Shown: positions 1 to 8,800 of the stretch, one piece after another
How the letters are laid out: each line of letters begins with the position of its first letter
Position numbering within the stretch: position 1 is the first letter of the stretch
NCBI RefSeq assembly: GCF_029962485.1
Contig: NZ_CP073637.1
Coordinates: 1,426,001-1,490,000 of the forward strand
Reading direction: 5' to 3'
Length of the DNA: 64,000 nt
Source: Burkholderia cepacia
GTDB lineage: Bacteria; Pseudomonadota; Gammaproteobacteria; Burkholderiales; Burkholderiaceae
Translations under genes and position numbers: made by a program
The notes under the pieces: model-generated
Database searches by the model: none
Told to the model about the DNA's origin: nothing
The model's input: the letters and a program-made list of their open reading frames with translations, nothing else

Positions 1-12
1 GAACATCAAGCA

Positions 13-315
13 TCAAGCATCGAGCGACGCAACCGCGGCGGCTGCAATCATCGCGAGATGATTCGCGGGCCGCGGCCGACCGGTCGGACGAAACACGGCC
101 TCGCCCTGCACGATCGCGCGGCCCGAATACGCGCACCGTCCGTCGCGTCGCGCGAGCGTGCGCCGCCACTTCTGTTCGCCGTAGTGCAGGCGGCCGCTTT
201 CGACCCAGCGCACGAGGAGCGATTCGTGCGACCACTCGAGCAGCGTGACCTGAACCTGACTGCGACCGGGCGAAGACGCGCGCGGCGCGATGCCGACGGG
301 AGTAACGGTCAACAT
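13..315 (-). CDS. DUF3331 domain protein, 100 aa
   Basis: Small soluble protein of the DUF3331 family, which I know mainly from Burkholderia and relatives; no function is established. The family core is visible: a Trp-containing stretch followed by SLLVRWVESGR, HYGEQ and WRR, then DGRCAYSG and a GEAVFRP motif near the C-terminus. I place the start at the ATG at 315 because a GAGGA ribosome-binding site lies about 9 bases upstream; the open frame continues to 591, but that extension is low-complexity and lacks family similarity. There is no signal peptide or membrane segment. It stands alone downstream of the efflux operon, 333 bases away on the same strand. Confidence 0.75.
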   Translation of the reverse strand: MLTVTPVGIAPRASSPGRSQVQVTLLEWSHESLLVRWVESGRLHYGEQKWRRTLARRDGRCAYSGRAIVQGEAVFRPTGRPRPANHLAMIAAAAVASLDA

Positions 316-648
316 GATTGATTGTCCTCGGTGCGACGGCCGCGAGACCGGCCCGCAACATGCGGTGACGAACGGGGGGGGCATCGGCTGACCGGCGCCA
401 CACGGGAGTTCATTCGGTACGCTGAATGCCATTGCCGGCCTCCTGTCGCCCTGTGAGATCGGCGCCCCTCGGGGTCGATCGGGACCGTGCGCGGTCGGTT
501 CGGGATGCGTCGGCGCACTGTCCACATCGTCGACGAACCCCCAGTGTAAAAGCGCACGCAGCGCCATCGGAAGGCGTGCGACGAAGAACACGGTGTTGCT
601 CGATATCGAACACCGGTGTGCCCGCGCGCATTCGGCCGCAATGCCGCG
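316..648. other. Intergenic region, no gene seen
   Basis: Spacer between the DUF3331 gene and the end of the adaptor gene. The open frames crossing it have no recognisable protein features. It should hold the DUF3331 promoter on the minus strand. I see a short CACCGGTG palindrome near 611-618 but no convincing terminator. Confidence 0.5.
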
Positions 649-1584
649 TCACTGGCGCGCCTCCGGCGCCGGGCTGCGCGCTGCCGCGTGCGGCGTCGGG
701 CGCAGCGTGACCGTGCAGGTCGTCCCGGCCGCGAGGAACCCGTCGCGCGGCATGCCGTCCAGCCGGATCCGGACCGGTACGCGCTGCGCGAGCCGGACCC
801 ACGTGAAGATCGGATTGACGTCGGCGAGCAACGTCGAGCCGGCCGGGTTGTCGCGATCGCTGATGCCGCGCGCGACGCTTTCGACGTGGCCGGCCAACGA
901 CGGCCCGCCGGCGAGCAGCCGGATCTCGGCCGGATCGCCGACATGCACCTGGGGCAGCTTGGTTTCCTCGAAATAGCCGTAGACCCAGTATGAATGCGCG
1001 TCGATCAGCGCGAGGCGCGCGACGCCCGCGCTCGCATAGTCGCCCGGGTACAGGTTCAGGTTCGTGATGTAGCCGTCGACCGGCGCGCGAATCTCGCTAC
1101 GCGCGAGATTCAGGCGCGCGACGTCGCGCGTCGCGAGCGCCGCCTGGTAACCGGCCCGTGCCTGCCGCGCGGCCGAGCCGGCGTCCTCGCGCACTTCCGC
1201 CGAGATCACTGCGCTGTCGAGCTGGGCACGACGCGACGCCTGCTGGCGGCGCATGTCGAGCTCGGCCTTGCGCAGGTCGACCTGCGCGTCGGCTTGCGCG
1301 AGCGCGTAGCGAAAGCGATCGGCGTCGATGCGAAACAGCACGTCGCCGCGGCGCACCGGCTGGTTATCGGCGACGAGCACGTCGGTCACGATGCCCGATA
1401 CGTCGGGCGCGATATTGACGACCTTGGCACGCACGCGTCCGTCGCGCGTCCACGGCGCATACATGTAGCGGTTCCACAGCGCGTGGGCGAGCAGGATGGC
1501 GGCGGCGAACAGCAGCAGGGTGGCCGCCACGCGGAAACAGGTTTGGGCACGCATGTTGACTCGATACGAAGCAGGGTGATCCAT
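649..1584 (-). CDS. HlyD-family efflux adaptor (AaeA-like)
   Basis: Periplasmic membrane-fusion protein of 311 aa joining an inner-membrane FUSC pump to an outer-membrane channel. An N-terminal membrane anchor (about residues 13-32) is followed by the biotinyl-lipoyl-like region (SGIVTDVLVADNQPVRRGDVLF), a helical hairpin rich in Arg, Ala and Gln, and a second lipoyl half (IRAPVDGYITNL) leading to a beta-barrel. The start is the ATG at 1584, which overlaps the stop of the DUF1656 gene as ATGA, so translation is coupled. It is the last gene of the four-gene operon. AaeA-type pumps export aromatic carboxylic acids, but the substrate here is not shown by sequence. Confidence 0.9.
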   Translation of the reverse strand: MDHPASYRVNMRAQTCFRVAATLLLFAAAILLAHALWNRYMYAPWTRDGRVRAKVVNIAPDVSGIVTDVLVADNQPVRRGDVLFRIDADRFRYALAQADAQVDLRKAELDMRRQQASRRAQLDSAVISAEVREDAGSAARQARAGYQAALATRDVARLNLARSEIRAPVDGYITNLNLYPGDYASAGVARLALIDAHSYWVYGYFEETKLPQVHVGDPAEIRLLAGGPSLAGHVESVARGISDRDNPAGSTLLADVNPIFTWVRLAQRVPVRIRLDGMPRDGFLAAGTTCTVTLRPTPHAAARSPAPEARQ

Positions 1585-1784
1585 CAGCCGGCCAGCAGCA
1601 GGCCGGCGCCGCAGAACAGGCACACGAACGCGGACACGCGGAACAGCGCCGGATGCCACACGTGCCGGTACAGCCCCGCGCGGGCGAGCACGCGGTCGAC
1701 GATCCAGAAGGCGAGGCCGCAGCCGAGGAACGCAGGCAGCACGCCTGGCACGAGCAGCGACGCGAGCGGAAATTCAGCGAACAT
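1584..1784 (-). CDS. DUF1656 small membrane protein (AaeX-like)
   Basis: A 66-residue inner-membrane protein with two hydrophobic segments (about residues 10-30 and 47-65). Small DUF1656 proteins (AaeX type) accompany AaeA/AaeB-type pumps; their exact role is unknown. A strong GAGGAG ribosome-binding site precedes the ATG at 1784. The gene overlaps the end of the outer-membrane factor gene by 11 bases and the start of the adaptor gene by the shared ATGA, so the set is one transcription unit. Confidence 0.85.
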   Translation of the reverse strand: MFAEFPLASLLVPGVLPAFLGCGLAFWIVDRVLARAGLYRHVWHPALFRVSAFVCLFCGAGLLLAG

Positions 1785-3285
1785 CGGGTACTCCTCGTGG
1801 TGGCCGGGCGGCGGCGTCGCCCGTCAGTTCGACGCCGCCGCCGAGCGCCGCCATCAGCTGCGCCCAGGTGTCGAGGCGTGCGGCGCGCACGCTGGCGAGC
1901 GCCTGCTGTGCCTGCAGAAGTTCGGTCTGGGTCGACAGCACGTTCAGGTAATCCGTGAGGCCCGCGCGATAGCCCTGCGTCGCATCGTCGAACGCGCGTT
2001 GCGCGGACCCGTTCGCCGCCTCGATGTCCACCTGCTGCTGCGCGAGCGACTGCAGCGACACGACCTGGTCAGCGACGTCGCGAAACGCCGCGAGCACGGC
2101 CTCGTTATACGTCTCGACCGCAAGGTCGTAGTCGGCGACCGCGACGCCGTAGTGGCCCTGACGCACGCCGCCGTCGAAGATCGGCAGCGAAATGGCCGCG
2201 CCGAACCCGTGCGTCATCGCATCGTTGTCGATGAACGTGAAGAAGCCGCCGAACGCCGCGGACGCGAGCCCGGCGCTCGCGATCAGGTCGATGTTCGGAT
2301 AGAAGTCGGCGTGCGCGGCGTGAATCCCCTTGGCCATCGCCTCGACGCGCCAGCGTGCGGCGCGGATGTCCGGCCGGCGGCCGACGAGTTCGGCCGGCAG
2401 GTTCGCCGGCAGTGCGACCGGTACGTCGAGCCGCAGCGCGGGCCGCGCGAGCGCCGCGCCAGCGCCCGGCCCGCGGCCGGTGAGCACCGCCAGCGCGTTG
2501 CGCAGCACCGCGAGCTGCCGGTCGAGTTCCTCGATCTGCGCGCGGGTCGTCGCGACCGGCGTGCTGGCCTGCGTGACTTCGAAGCGGCTCGCGAGACCCG
2601 CCCGGTAGCGGCGCGCGATGATGTCGACGACGTCCTGCTGGCGCTTGCGGGTCGCCACGGCGACGTCGCGCTGGTCGAATGTCTTCGCGAACGTGACGTA
2701 GGTGCGCACGACCGCGGTTTCGAGCGTCAGGCGCGCGACGCGTGCGTCGGCCTCGGCCGCCAGCGTGCTGTCGAGCGCGCCGTCGCGTTCGGCGCGATGC
2801 TTGCCCCACAGGTCGAGCGGGTAGCCGAGGTTCGCGCCCACCGAGTTGTTCCAGACGGTGTTGCCGCCCGGTGGGCTCGGGCTCGCGAAGCGGGCGAAGC
2901 GCATGCGGCCGAAGTCGCCGCTCGCGGATACGATCGGGTAGCGCGACGCGCCGGCGACGCGTGCGAGTTCGGCATAGCGGTCGATGCGGGCCTGCGCGAC
3001 GCGCAGCGCGGGGCTGCCGGCGATGGCATCGTCGACGAGCGCGTCGAGCTGCGGATCGTGCCACGCGCGCCACCAGTCGTCGCGCGGCCACGACGCCTCC
3101 GAGGCGGCTGCGGGCATGCCTTGCGCGAGCGTGTCGACATCGACGAGCGTCGCGCGCGGGGCGATGCCGCCGGTGTTCGCGCACGCACCGAGCCACAGCA
3201 CGGCGAGCGCCGCGATCGCGTGCGTGGCGAGGAGACGGGGCGAGCGCGCCGCGCTGCGGCGCTCGGGATTACGCGCATGCGTCAT
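1774..3285 (-). CDS. NodT-family outer-membrane efflux lipoprotein
   Basis: TolC-like outer-membrane channel of 503 aa for the FUSC pump. The N-terminus has a lipoprotein signal with lipobox ending in LGAC (Cys35). Two outer-membrane-efflux repeats follow; diagnostic pieces are the GGVRQGHYGVAVADYD region near residue 375 and repeated long helices with LRNALAVLTG and FRDVADQV. The start at 3285 is 4 bases after the FUSC stop codon, so the gene is read with it. The length is typical of NodT proteins. Members form trimeric channels, and partnership with the adjacent adaptor is inferred from gene order. Confidence 0.9.
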   Translation of the reverse strand: MTHARNPERRSAARSPRLLATHAIAALAVLWLGACANTGGIAPRATLVDVDTLAQGMPAAASEASWPRDDWWRAWHDPQLDALVDDAIAGSPALRVAQARIDRYAELARVAGASRYPIVSASGDFGRMRFARFASPSPPGGNTVWNNSVGANLGYPLDLWGKHRAERDGALDSTLAAEADARVARLTLETAVVRTYVTFAKTFDQRDVAVATRKRQQDVVDIIARRYRAGLASRFEVTQASTPVATTRAQIEELDRQLAVLRNALAVLTGRGPGAGAALARPALRLDVPVALPANLPAELVGRRPDIRAARWRVEAMAKGIHAAHADFYPNIDLIASAGLASAAFGGFFTFIDNDAMTHGFGAAISLPIFDGGVRQGHYGVAVADYDLAVETYNEAVLAAFRDVADQVVSLQSLAQQQVDIEAANGSAQRAFDDATQGYRAGLTDYLNVLSTQTELLQAQQALASVRAARLDTWAQLMAALGGGVELTGDAAARPPRGVPDVR

Positions 3286-3289
3286 CGGT

Positions 3290-5455
3290 CTAGGTGGGCA
3301 GGGTGGACGGGGGCTGCAGCGGGATGAGATTGCATTGCAGCGACACGAGGATGAAGTGGACGTAGTCGGCGACGCGCTGCGCCGTCCCGGTCGTGAGCAG
3401 CGGCGTGGCGTTCAGCGCGGCGAGCGCATCGGTGGCAGCGCGTTCGGCATCGCGCAGCGTCTCGGGCGACGGCTGCTCGAACAGGCGCGCAACCGCCGTA
3501 CACAGCGCGCGTTCGTGCACACGCCACGCGCTGTCGGGCGGCTCGGCGGCGCCGGCCGTGCGCAGGTCGACGATGCTGCGACCGATCTCCAGCGACGCGA
3601 AACTCCAGGCGAACAGTTCCTGCTGACCGAGGTGGCCGGTTGCCGGTCGCGCGGCGATCTGCAGCATGAAATCGCGCACGCCCGCATCGAAGCGCGGCAT
3701 CAGGCCGACGAGTTCGCCGAAGCACGCATCGACTGAAACCAGTCGCCGCAGCGCGTGGAGATAGCGTCCGGTCGCCCAGTCGCCTGCATACGGTGCGACG
3801 ACGGAATAAGCGAGCGACGCGGCCACGATGCCAAGGATCGACGAGAAGCCGGCATCGAGCGTCGCGGTGGGCGCATAGACGCCGGGGTTGGTGATGTTGG
3901 TCAGGAAGCAGAAGTAGATGTTGAAGCCGAGGCCGAACGCGGCCGTCTTCGGAAACGAGTTCAGATACGCGCCGACCGCGACGAACAGCGCGACTGCCGC
4001 GGCGAGCGGCGCGAAGCCGTCCAGGCCGGGCAGCAGACCGAAATTGAACGCGAGACTGGCGAGCCAGGCGACCGCGCAGCCAAGCGCGACCTGGCGTGTC
4101 GCCGCGGCCGGCGCCGGCATGATCGAATACAGCGCGCTGGCGATCGTCGCGGAGACCACGGCACCGGCCGCGCCGGTCCAGCCCGACGCGATCCAGAACA
4201 GCGATACCGCCGACACCGCGACGATCGCGCGCAGTCCCGCCGCGGCGGACACCATGCGATTCGCGCTAGTGACGATCCGGGCCGGCGCCCGGGCCGTACC
4301 GGGTGCGATCGCGGCGGGCGCAGGCTGCAGACGAATCGCGACGAAGTCCGCCAGATATGCGCGCAGGCTGTCGAGCGCCTGTCGGAGCAGCGACAGGCCG
4401 GTCAGCGCATCGCGCGCGTCGGGCACGAGTGTCGGTGCGGGTTCGCGCGTACCGCTTTCCGGCAACCGCGCAACGACCTGGTCGAGTGCGTCGACGAGCT
4501 GCTCGACGACCCGCAGGTCGAACGTGCGCGCGGGATCGTCCGGCGGCAGCACGTGCGCGACGTCGTCGCAGGCGGCCGACAGCACGTCGGCCGCACGATG
4601 CTCGACAGCGAGGTCCAGGCGCGCGCGATACTGATGCAGCGCGTGGAAGCGCGCGCCGGCATCGAGGAATTGTCCGGCCATGCGCGTCATGATGTCGTTG
4701 CGCGCGCGCAGGTCGGGATCCTCGAACACCGCCGCGCTGCGCAGGTTCTCGAGTTGCGCGCGCGCGGCGACGAGCCGCATGTAGCGGCGGCTCTGTTCGT
4801 CGGTCGGCAGGGTCCGCGTGAGCGTGGCGCGCACGAAGCCGATGAAGTCCGCATAGTGGTCCTCGCCGGTCTTCATCAGCATTGCGCGAACATGGCGTGG
4901 CAGGATCAGCGCACTGACGACGCCGGCCGACAGGATGCCGATCGACACTTCTCCGAGCCCGGTGACGACATTGGCAATGATGTCGTAGGGACGTTCGATC
5001 GACGGAATCGCCGCGATGCACGTCGCATAACCGGCGAGCACGAAGCCGTACGACTGATAGTTGCGGAAGTACGCGGCGCCCCACGTACAGCAGCCGATCC
5101 ACAGCACGAGTGCACCGAGGAACAGCACGCGCTCCTGCGGGAATGCACCGATCAGCACGATCGCGGCCAGGTTGCCGACCAGCATGCCGACGCCGCGATA
5201 GAAGCCGCGCGCCATCACCATCCCGCTGTGCTGATGCATCATCAGGATCACGACCGTCACCATCGCCGTGCGCGGGGCCGCCAGCTCCAGCCGCATCGAC
5301 ACGCTCAGCGCGAGCACGACGGCGACGGCCGTCTTCGCGACATGGATCAGGCGCGCGCCGTCGGTCCGGCCGTATTCGCGGCACATGCCAAGCAGCGTGC
5401 GTGCGAAGGTCGCTGCATCGAAGGGGCGCGTTATCGTGCGCTTGTCCGGTGGCAT
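3290..5455 (-). CDS. FUSC-family inner-membrane efflux pump (AaeB-like)
   Basis: Aromatic-acid-exporter-type pump of 721 aa, the energising inner-membrane component. It has the FUSC layout: a first membrane bundle (about residues 35-200, with RTAMVTVVILMMHQHSG and a GVGMLVGN motif), a large cytoplasmic region, then a second bundle (about 390-540). It heads the downstream order pump, outer-membrane factor, DUF1656, adaptor. The LysR gene lies 48 bases upstream on the same strand and probably controls it or is cotranscribed. The substrate is not evident; related pumps relieve stress from hydroxybenzoates or other aromatic acids. Confidence 0.9.
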   Translation of the reverse strand: MPPDKRTITRPFDAATFARTLLGMCREYGRTDGARLIHVAKTAVAVVLALSVSMRLELAAPRTAMVTVVILMMHQHSGMVMARGFYRGVGMLVGNLAAIVLIGAFPQERVLFLGALVLWIGCCTWGAAYFRNYQSYGFVLAGYATCIAAIPSIERPYDIIANVVTGLGEVSIGILSAGVVSALILPRHVRAMLMKTGEDHYADFIGFVRATLTRTLPTDEQSRRYMRLVAARAQLENLRSAAVFEDPDLRARNDIMTRMAGQFLDAGARFHALHQYRARLDLAVEHRAADVLSAACDDVAHVLPPDDPARTFDLRVVEQLVDALDQVVARLPESGTREPAPTLVPDARDALTGLSLLRQALDSLRAYLADFVAIRLQPAPAAIAPGTARAPARIVTSANRMVSAAAGLRAIVAVSAVSLFWIASGWTGAAGAVVSATIASALYSIMPAPAAATRQVALGCAVAWLASLAFNFGLLPGLDGFAPLAAAVALFVAVGAYLNSFPKTAAFGLGFNIYFCFLTNITNPGVYAPTATLDAGFSSILGIVAASLAYSVVAPYAGDWATGRYLHALRRLVSVDACFGELVGLMPRFDAGVRDFMLQIAARPATGHLGQQELFAWSFASLEIGRSIVDLRTAGAAEPPDSAWRVHERALCTAVARLFEQPSPETLRDAERAATDALAALNATPLLTTGTAQRVADYVHFILVSLQCNLIPLQPPSTLPT

Positions 5456-5503
5456 GGCGTGAGCGAAGGATGGATCAGGCTCGACAGGGTGGCGCGCATC
5501 TCT

Positions 5504-6466
5504 TCAGACGGAATCCGTCGACAGCGTTTCGTCGTGCAGCACCTTGTCCGTGCCGGCGGACCATGGCGAGTCGAGCAGCGCGATGCGCACGTGCTCGATG
5601 AACAGCTTCAGCTTGTTGCTTGCATACGGATTGCGCGGATAGACCGCGTAGATCACCTCGTCCTGAGGCGCTTCATCGGCGAGCACGCGTACCAGCCTGC
5701 CGTCGCGCAGATATTCGTCGGCGATGTAGCGCGGCAGCATCGCGATGCCGATGCCTTGCACCGCGGCATCGCACAGCGTCTCGCCGTTGTTCGACAGGAA
5801 CACGCTGCCCGGGGTGATCGCGCGCGGCTTGCCGAGGCTGCCAGGTGTCGTGAACGTCCACGTGGCCGACGGCGCCGCGTGGCTGTAGTTCAGGCAGCGG
5901 TGCTCGAGCAGCGCGTCGATCGAGTCCGGTGCGCCGTGGGCCGCGAGATAGCCGGGGCTGCAAACGACGACACGCTCGCAGGTGGCGACGCGGCGCGCGA
6001 TCAGCGCGCTGTCCGGCAGCCGCGCGGAGCGGATCGCGACGTCGAAGCGCTCGACTTCGAGGTTCACCGAGCGATCGTCGGTTTCGAGCGTGACGCGCAG
6101 CTGCGGATGCGCGGCGGCGAACTTCGCGACCGCCGGTCCGAGCCAGCGGCGGGTGAGGCTCACGGGCGACGTGATGCGCAGCTCGCCGCACAGGCCGTGC
6201 GCGCGTTCGGCGATTTCCTCGGCGACGTCGACGAGCCGGCGCATGGATTCCGACGCGGCGCGATAGAAGGTCAAACCGGCTTCCGTCGGCGTCACGTTGC
6301 GGGTCGAGCGCATCAGCAGCTGCACGCCGAGCGTGCGTTCGAGGTCGCTGATGCGTTTGCTGACGACGGACTTCGACAGGCCGAGCCGGCGCGCGGATTC
6401 GGTGATGCTCTGCCGCTCGACGGCGAACAGGAAGGCCTGGATATCGTCAATGTTCAGGGATTTCAT
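5504..6466 (-). CDS. LysR-family transcriptional regulator
   Basis: A 320-residue LysR regulator. The winged helix-turn-helix occupies residues 1-65 (SITESARRLGLSKSVVSKRISDLERTLG), followed by the effector-binding domain. The DNA-binding helix and the VRRLV/VTPTEAG linker resemble the CrgA/AaeR branch. It is encoded immediately upstream of, and in the same direction as, the FUSC efflux operon, a common arrangement for aaeR-like regulators that respond to aromatic acids. The start is the ATG at 6466; no strong ribosome-binding site is visible. Confidence 0.88.
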   Translation of the reverse strand: MKSLNIDDIQAFLFAVERQSITESARRLGLSKSVVSKRISDLERTLGVQLLMRSTRNVTPTEAGLTFYRAASESMRRLVDVAEEIAERAHGLCGELRITSPVSLTRRWLGPAVAKFAAAHPQLRVTLETDDRSVNLEVERFDVAIRSARLPDSALIARRVATCERVVVCSPGYLAAHGAPDSIDALLEHRCLNYSHAAPSATWTFTTPGSLGKPRAITPGSVFLSNNGETLCDAAVQGIGIAMLPRYIADEYLRDGRLVRVLADEAPQDEVIYAVYPRNPYASNKLKLFIEHVRIALLDSPWSAGTDKVLHDETLSTDSV

Positions 6467-6860
6467 GATGCAGTCCGAGGGGCGTCGGGCATGTGTCAGG
6501 GGCGGTCGTCTGTCGCGCTTGCCGCCGCGATCGACGGACGATACGGCGGCTTGCGGCGGCGCGAATGGTGCGACGAAAGCGCGATGCGCGGCGGCACGCG
6601 CTGCAATACGCGGAAACGCGACGCGTATCCGGCACGCCGAACGTAGCGCGAACGGGCGGTTCGCGGGCAGGGCGCTTCACGCGAGCCCGACGCTGTCGGT
6701 AGTCCGTATGGGTTCAAGCGTAGTGGAAGGTGTCGTCTGTCGATAGCCGGGCTGGATGGTCCTCAGTGTTCCGTGCATGGAACGATCGATCGCGCCACCG
6801 CCGGGGCGGCGCGATCGTCGAATCCGCGGCTTGCGCGCGTTGCCGGCCTGGCAGCGGCCG
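6467..6860. other. Intergenic region with a strong hairpin
   Basis: No gene recognised. A perfect 10-bp stem lies at 6787-6796 and 6808-6817 (CGATCGCGCC / GGCGCGATCG, 11-base loop), about 44 bases downstream of the ABM gene on the minus strand. It lacks a T-tract, so it may slow or protect the transcript end and is not a classical terminator. A GTTCC-N6-GGAAC repeat at 6768-6783 could be an operator for the LysR gene promoter. Confidence 0.4.
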
Positions 6861-7154
6861 TCAGGCGAGCTGGTTGAGGCGATAGACCTCCACCTTGTCG
6901 ACGGCGTCCCAGTCACGCGCCTGGAACGCGGCGATGTGCGGACTCTCGTTGTGATGGCTGGCGTGCGCCTGCGCGTCCTCCCACTGCTCGACGAACACGA
7001 AGCGACGCGGGTCGGCTTCGTCGATCAGCAGTTCGTAGCGCAGGTTGCCGCGTTCCTGCCGGGACGGTTCGACCAGTTCGGCGAGCCGGGTGCGCAGGCG
7101 TGCCTCGTGGCCGGCCTTTGCGTACAGCACTGCGACGATGTGCAGTTGTGTCAT
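6861..7154 (-). CDS. ABM-family (YgiN-like) quinol monooxygenase
   Basis: A 97-residue antibiotic-biosynthesis-monooxygenase-fold protein. Features of the ferredoxin-like ABM dimer are present: HIVAVLYAKAGHEARLRTRLAELV in the first strand-helix unit, GNLRYEL in the second strand, and FVFVEQWEDAQAHASHHNESPH with the conserved W, A and H positions. Family members oxidise quinols or act on small aromatics without cofactors. The GGAG ribosome-binding site is 7 bases from the ATG. It is the last gene of a minus-strand trio, 46 bases after the DoxX gene, which suggests a role in handling quinones or reactive aromatics. Confidence 0.85.
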   Translation of the reverse strand: MTQLHIVAVLYAKAGHEARLRTRLAELVEPSRQERGNLRYELLIDEADPRRFVFVEQWEDAQAHASHHNESPHIAAFQARDWDAVDKVEVYRLNQLA

Positions 7155-7200
7155 GTTCGTGCTCCGATCTCGTGCGCGTGCGGGGCGATGGACGGGCGGC

Positions 7201-7587
7201 TTACCCGTGGGTGACCAGGCGGCCGGGGCCGGCGGCGATCAGGATCATGAAGCCGCCGATGATGCTGATGTGTTCGAGGAAGCCGGTCAGCATCAGCGTG
7301 CGCTGGTTGCCTTGCTGGTTCCAGAAGTCGTAGAACACGATCGCGGTCGCGAGCGTGAAGGCCGCGAGCAGCACCGAGGCGAGCAGGGTCTGGAAGCCGA
7401 CCATGATCGCGATGCCGCAGACGAGCTGGACGACGATCGTGCTGGCGAGCGCAAGGTGTGGAAGGGGCAGGTTCTTCGCGCGCACTTCCTCGAGGCCGTG
7501 CTGGAAGAACAGGAATTTGTTGAGGCCGCTCAGCACGAACATCAGCGCGATGAAAATGCGGCCCGCGAACAGGAGATAGTCGGCCAT
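7201..7587 (-). CDS. DoxX-family membrane protein
   Basis: A 128-residue integral membrane protein with four hydrophobic helices. The DoxX signature is at the N-terminus (GRIFIALMFVLSGLNKF). Length and topology match small DoxX/YphA proteins, linked in other bacteria to thiol or quinone redox stress, although the biochemical role is unsettled. I take the ATG at 7587 because translation from there begins directly with the first helix; an upstream extension of the frame is Pro/Thr-rich and unlikely to be coding. It lies between the YcaC-like hydrolase and ABM genes and is probably cotranscribed. Confidence 0.85.
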   Translation of the reverse strand: MADYLLFAGRIFIALMFVLSGLNKFLFFQHGLEEVRAKNLPLPHLALASTIVVQLVCGIAIMVGFQTLLASVLLAAFTLATAIVFYDFWNQQGNQRTLMLTGFLEHISIIGGFMILIAAGPGRLVTHG

Positions 7588-7718
7588 GGCGCGTTCGTAT
7601 CCGGTATCGGTCGGAGGGGCGGTGTCGACGGCGGGCGTCGACGCGGTAGGTCGTTGCGGTTGCGCCCGGCGGTGTCCGGGCGGGCGCAACCGCGCGAAAC
7701 GGCATGCGTCGTCGCGGC

Positions 7719-8357
7719 TCAGCTCTTGTCGTACGAGAACTGGATGCCGGCCGTGCCGCCGGTTTCAATGAACAGGTCGATGAATGCCGGCACGGTGGCG
7801 CTGCGCGCCCAGTCGCGCTGCAATTCGCAGAACAGCTGCGCGACGCTGATCATCTGGCCGCCGGCCTGCTCGATGCGGCGCAGCGCGGCTTCGTGCGCGG
7901 CGACCGACGTGCCGCCGACCGCGTCGACGACCACGTACACCTCGTAGCCGGCCTTCAGCGCGTCGAGCGCCGGGAAGGTCAGGCACGCTTCGGTCCACAG
8001 CGCGGTCATGATCAGTTTCTTGCGGCCGGTCGCCTCGACGGCCTTGCGGAATTCGACGTCTTCCCACGAGTTGATGCTCGTGCGGTCGTAAGTCGGATAG
8101 CCTTCGAGCGCCTTGCGCAGTTGCGGGATCGGCGGCTTGTTCAGGCCCGTCTTCACGTTCACGGTCGAGTGGACGATCGGCAGGCCGTACGCGACGGCCG
8201 CTTTCGACGCGCCGACGATGTTGTTGATCAGCAGTTGGCGATCCATCGACGCGATGGAGTTCACCTGGACCGGCTGGTAATCGATGACGATGAACGCCGC
8301 GTTCTGCGGGGTGAGCAGGTGGTCGTTCGCGGGGTCGCGAACCGGTTCGCTTGCCAT
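7719..8357 (-). CDS. YcaC-like isochorismatase-family hydrolase
   Basis: Cysteine hydrolase of 212 aa in the isochorismatase/nicotinamidase fold. The first strand ends in IVIDYQ with the catalytic Asp26, and the nucleophile sits in the WTEACLTFPAL segment (Cys125), followed by the VVVDAVGGTS turn. This is the YcaC subgroup, whose physiological substrate is unknown. The GGAGAG ribosome-binding site precedes the ATG. The gene probably starts a three-gene unit with DoxX and the ABM monooxygenase. Assignment to the family is firm; the reaction is not. Confidence 0.88.
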   Translation of the reverse strand: MASEPVRDPANDHLLTPQNAAFIVIDYQPVQVNSIASMDRQLLINNIVGASKAAVAYGLPIVHSTVNVKTGLNKPPIPQLRKALEGYPTYDRTSINSWEDVEFRKAVEATGRKKLIMTALWTEACLTFPALDALKAGYEVYVVVDAVGGTSVAAHEAALRRIEQAGGQMISVAQLFCELQRDWARSATVPAFIDLFIETGGTAGIQFSYDKS

Positions 8358-8800
8358 GGTTCTCTCCAGATCAGGGTGGTGGGAGGCTGGGGATCACGAT
8401 CGCGCCGTCCCGTCGTGCGGGCGCGATGCGATTCTGCTGCGGTGCGGTGCCACGACGATCGAAGCGCGACTGTGCGTGGCGACGTCGACGCGGCGCGCGT
8501 CCGGCGATTCGCCGGATTCGGGTGCCGGCGAGTGTGGTCAGCTTATGCGATTCGTGCTGCGGTGCGTAGCGCGCGCGGACAGAACATAGTGTTCTCGTTC
8601 ATCGAACGGCAAACGCGCGCGAACGGGTGCAGCATGCCCCTACCATGACGGACATGGTCAGGATAACTGATGTGTATGAGCTTGACGGGCGAAACGGATG
8701 CGCCGATCGACCGGCCCACTCCGGCGGAGCGGATCATGGCGCGCGCGGCAGGTCGCGCGAAGCGGGGCGGCGCTCGCGGGTGACGAATGAAGCGCCCGGC
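8358..8800. other. Intergenic region with a short inverted repeat
   Basis: No credible gene. It contains the promoter for the YcaC-DoxX-ABM unit. A perfect inverted repeat, GAACA-TAG-TGTTC, lies at 8582-8594 and has the size of a dimeric regulator operator; no regulator gene is adjacent except the GntR gene that ends at 8801. Its distance from the hydrolase start (about 225 bases) makes the link uncertain. Confidence 0.35.

Noticed and set aside
316..591. N-terminal extension of the DUF3331 gene
   Set aside because: The family similarity and a ribosome-binding site begin at 315; the extension is Pro/Arg-rich without pattern.
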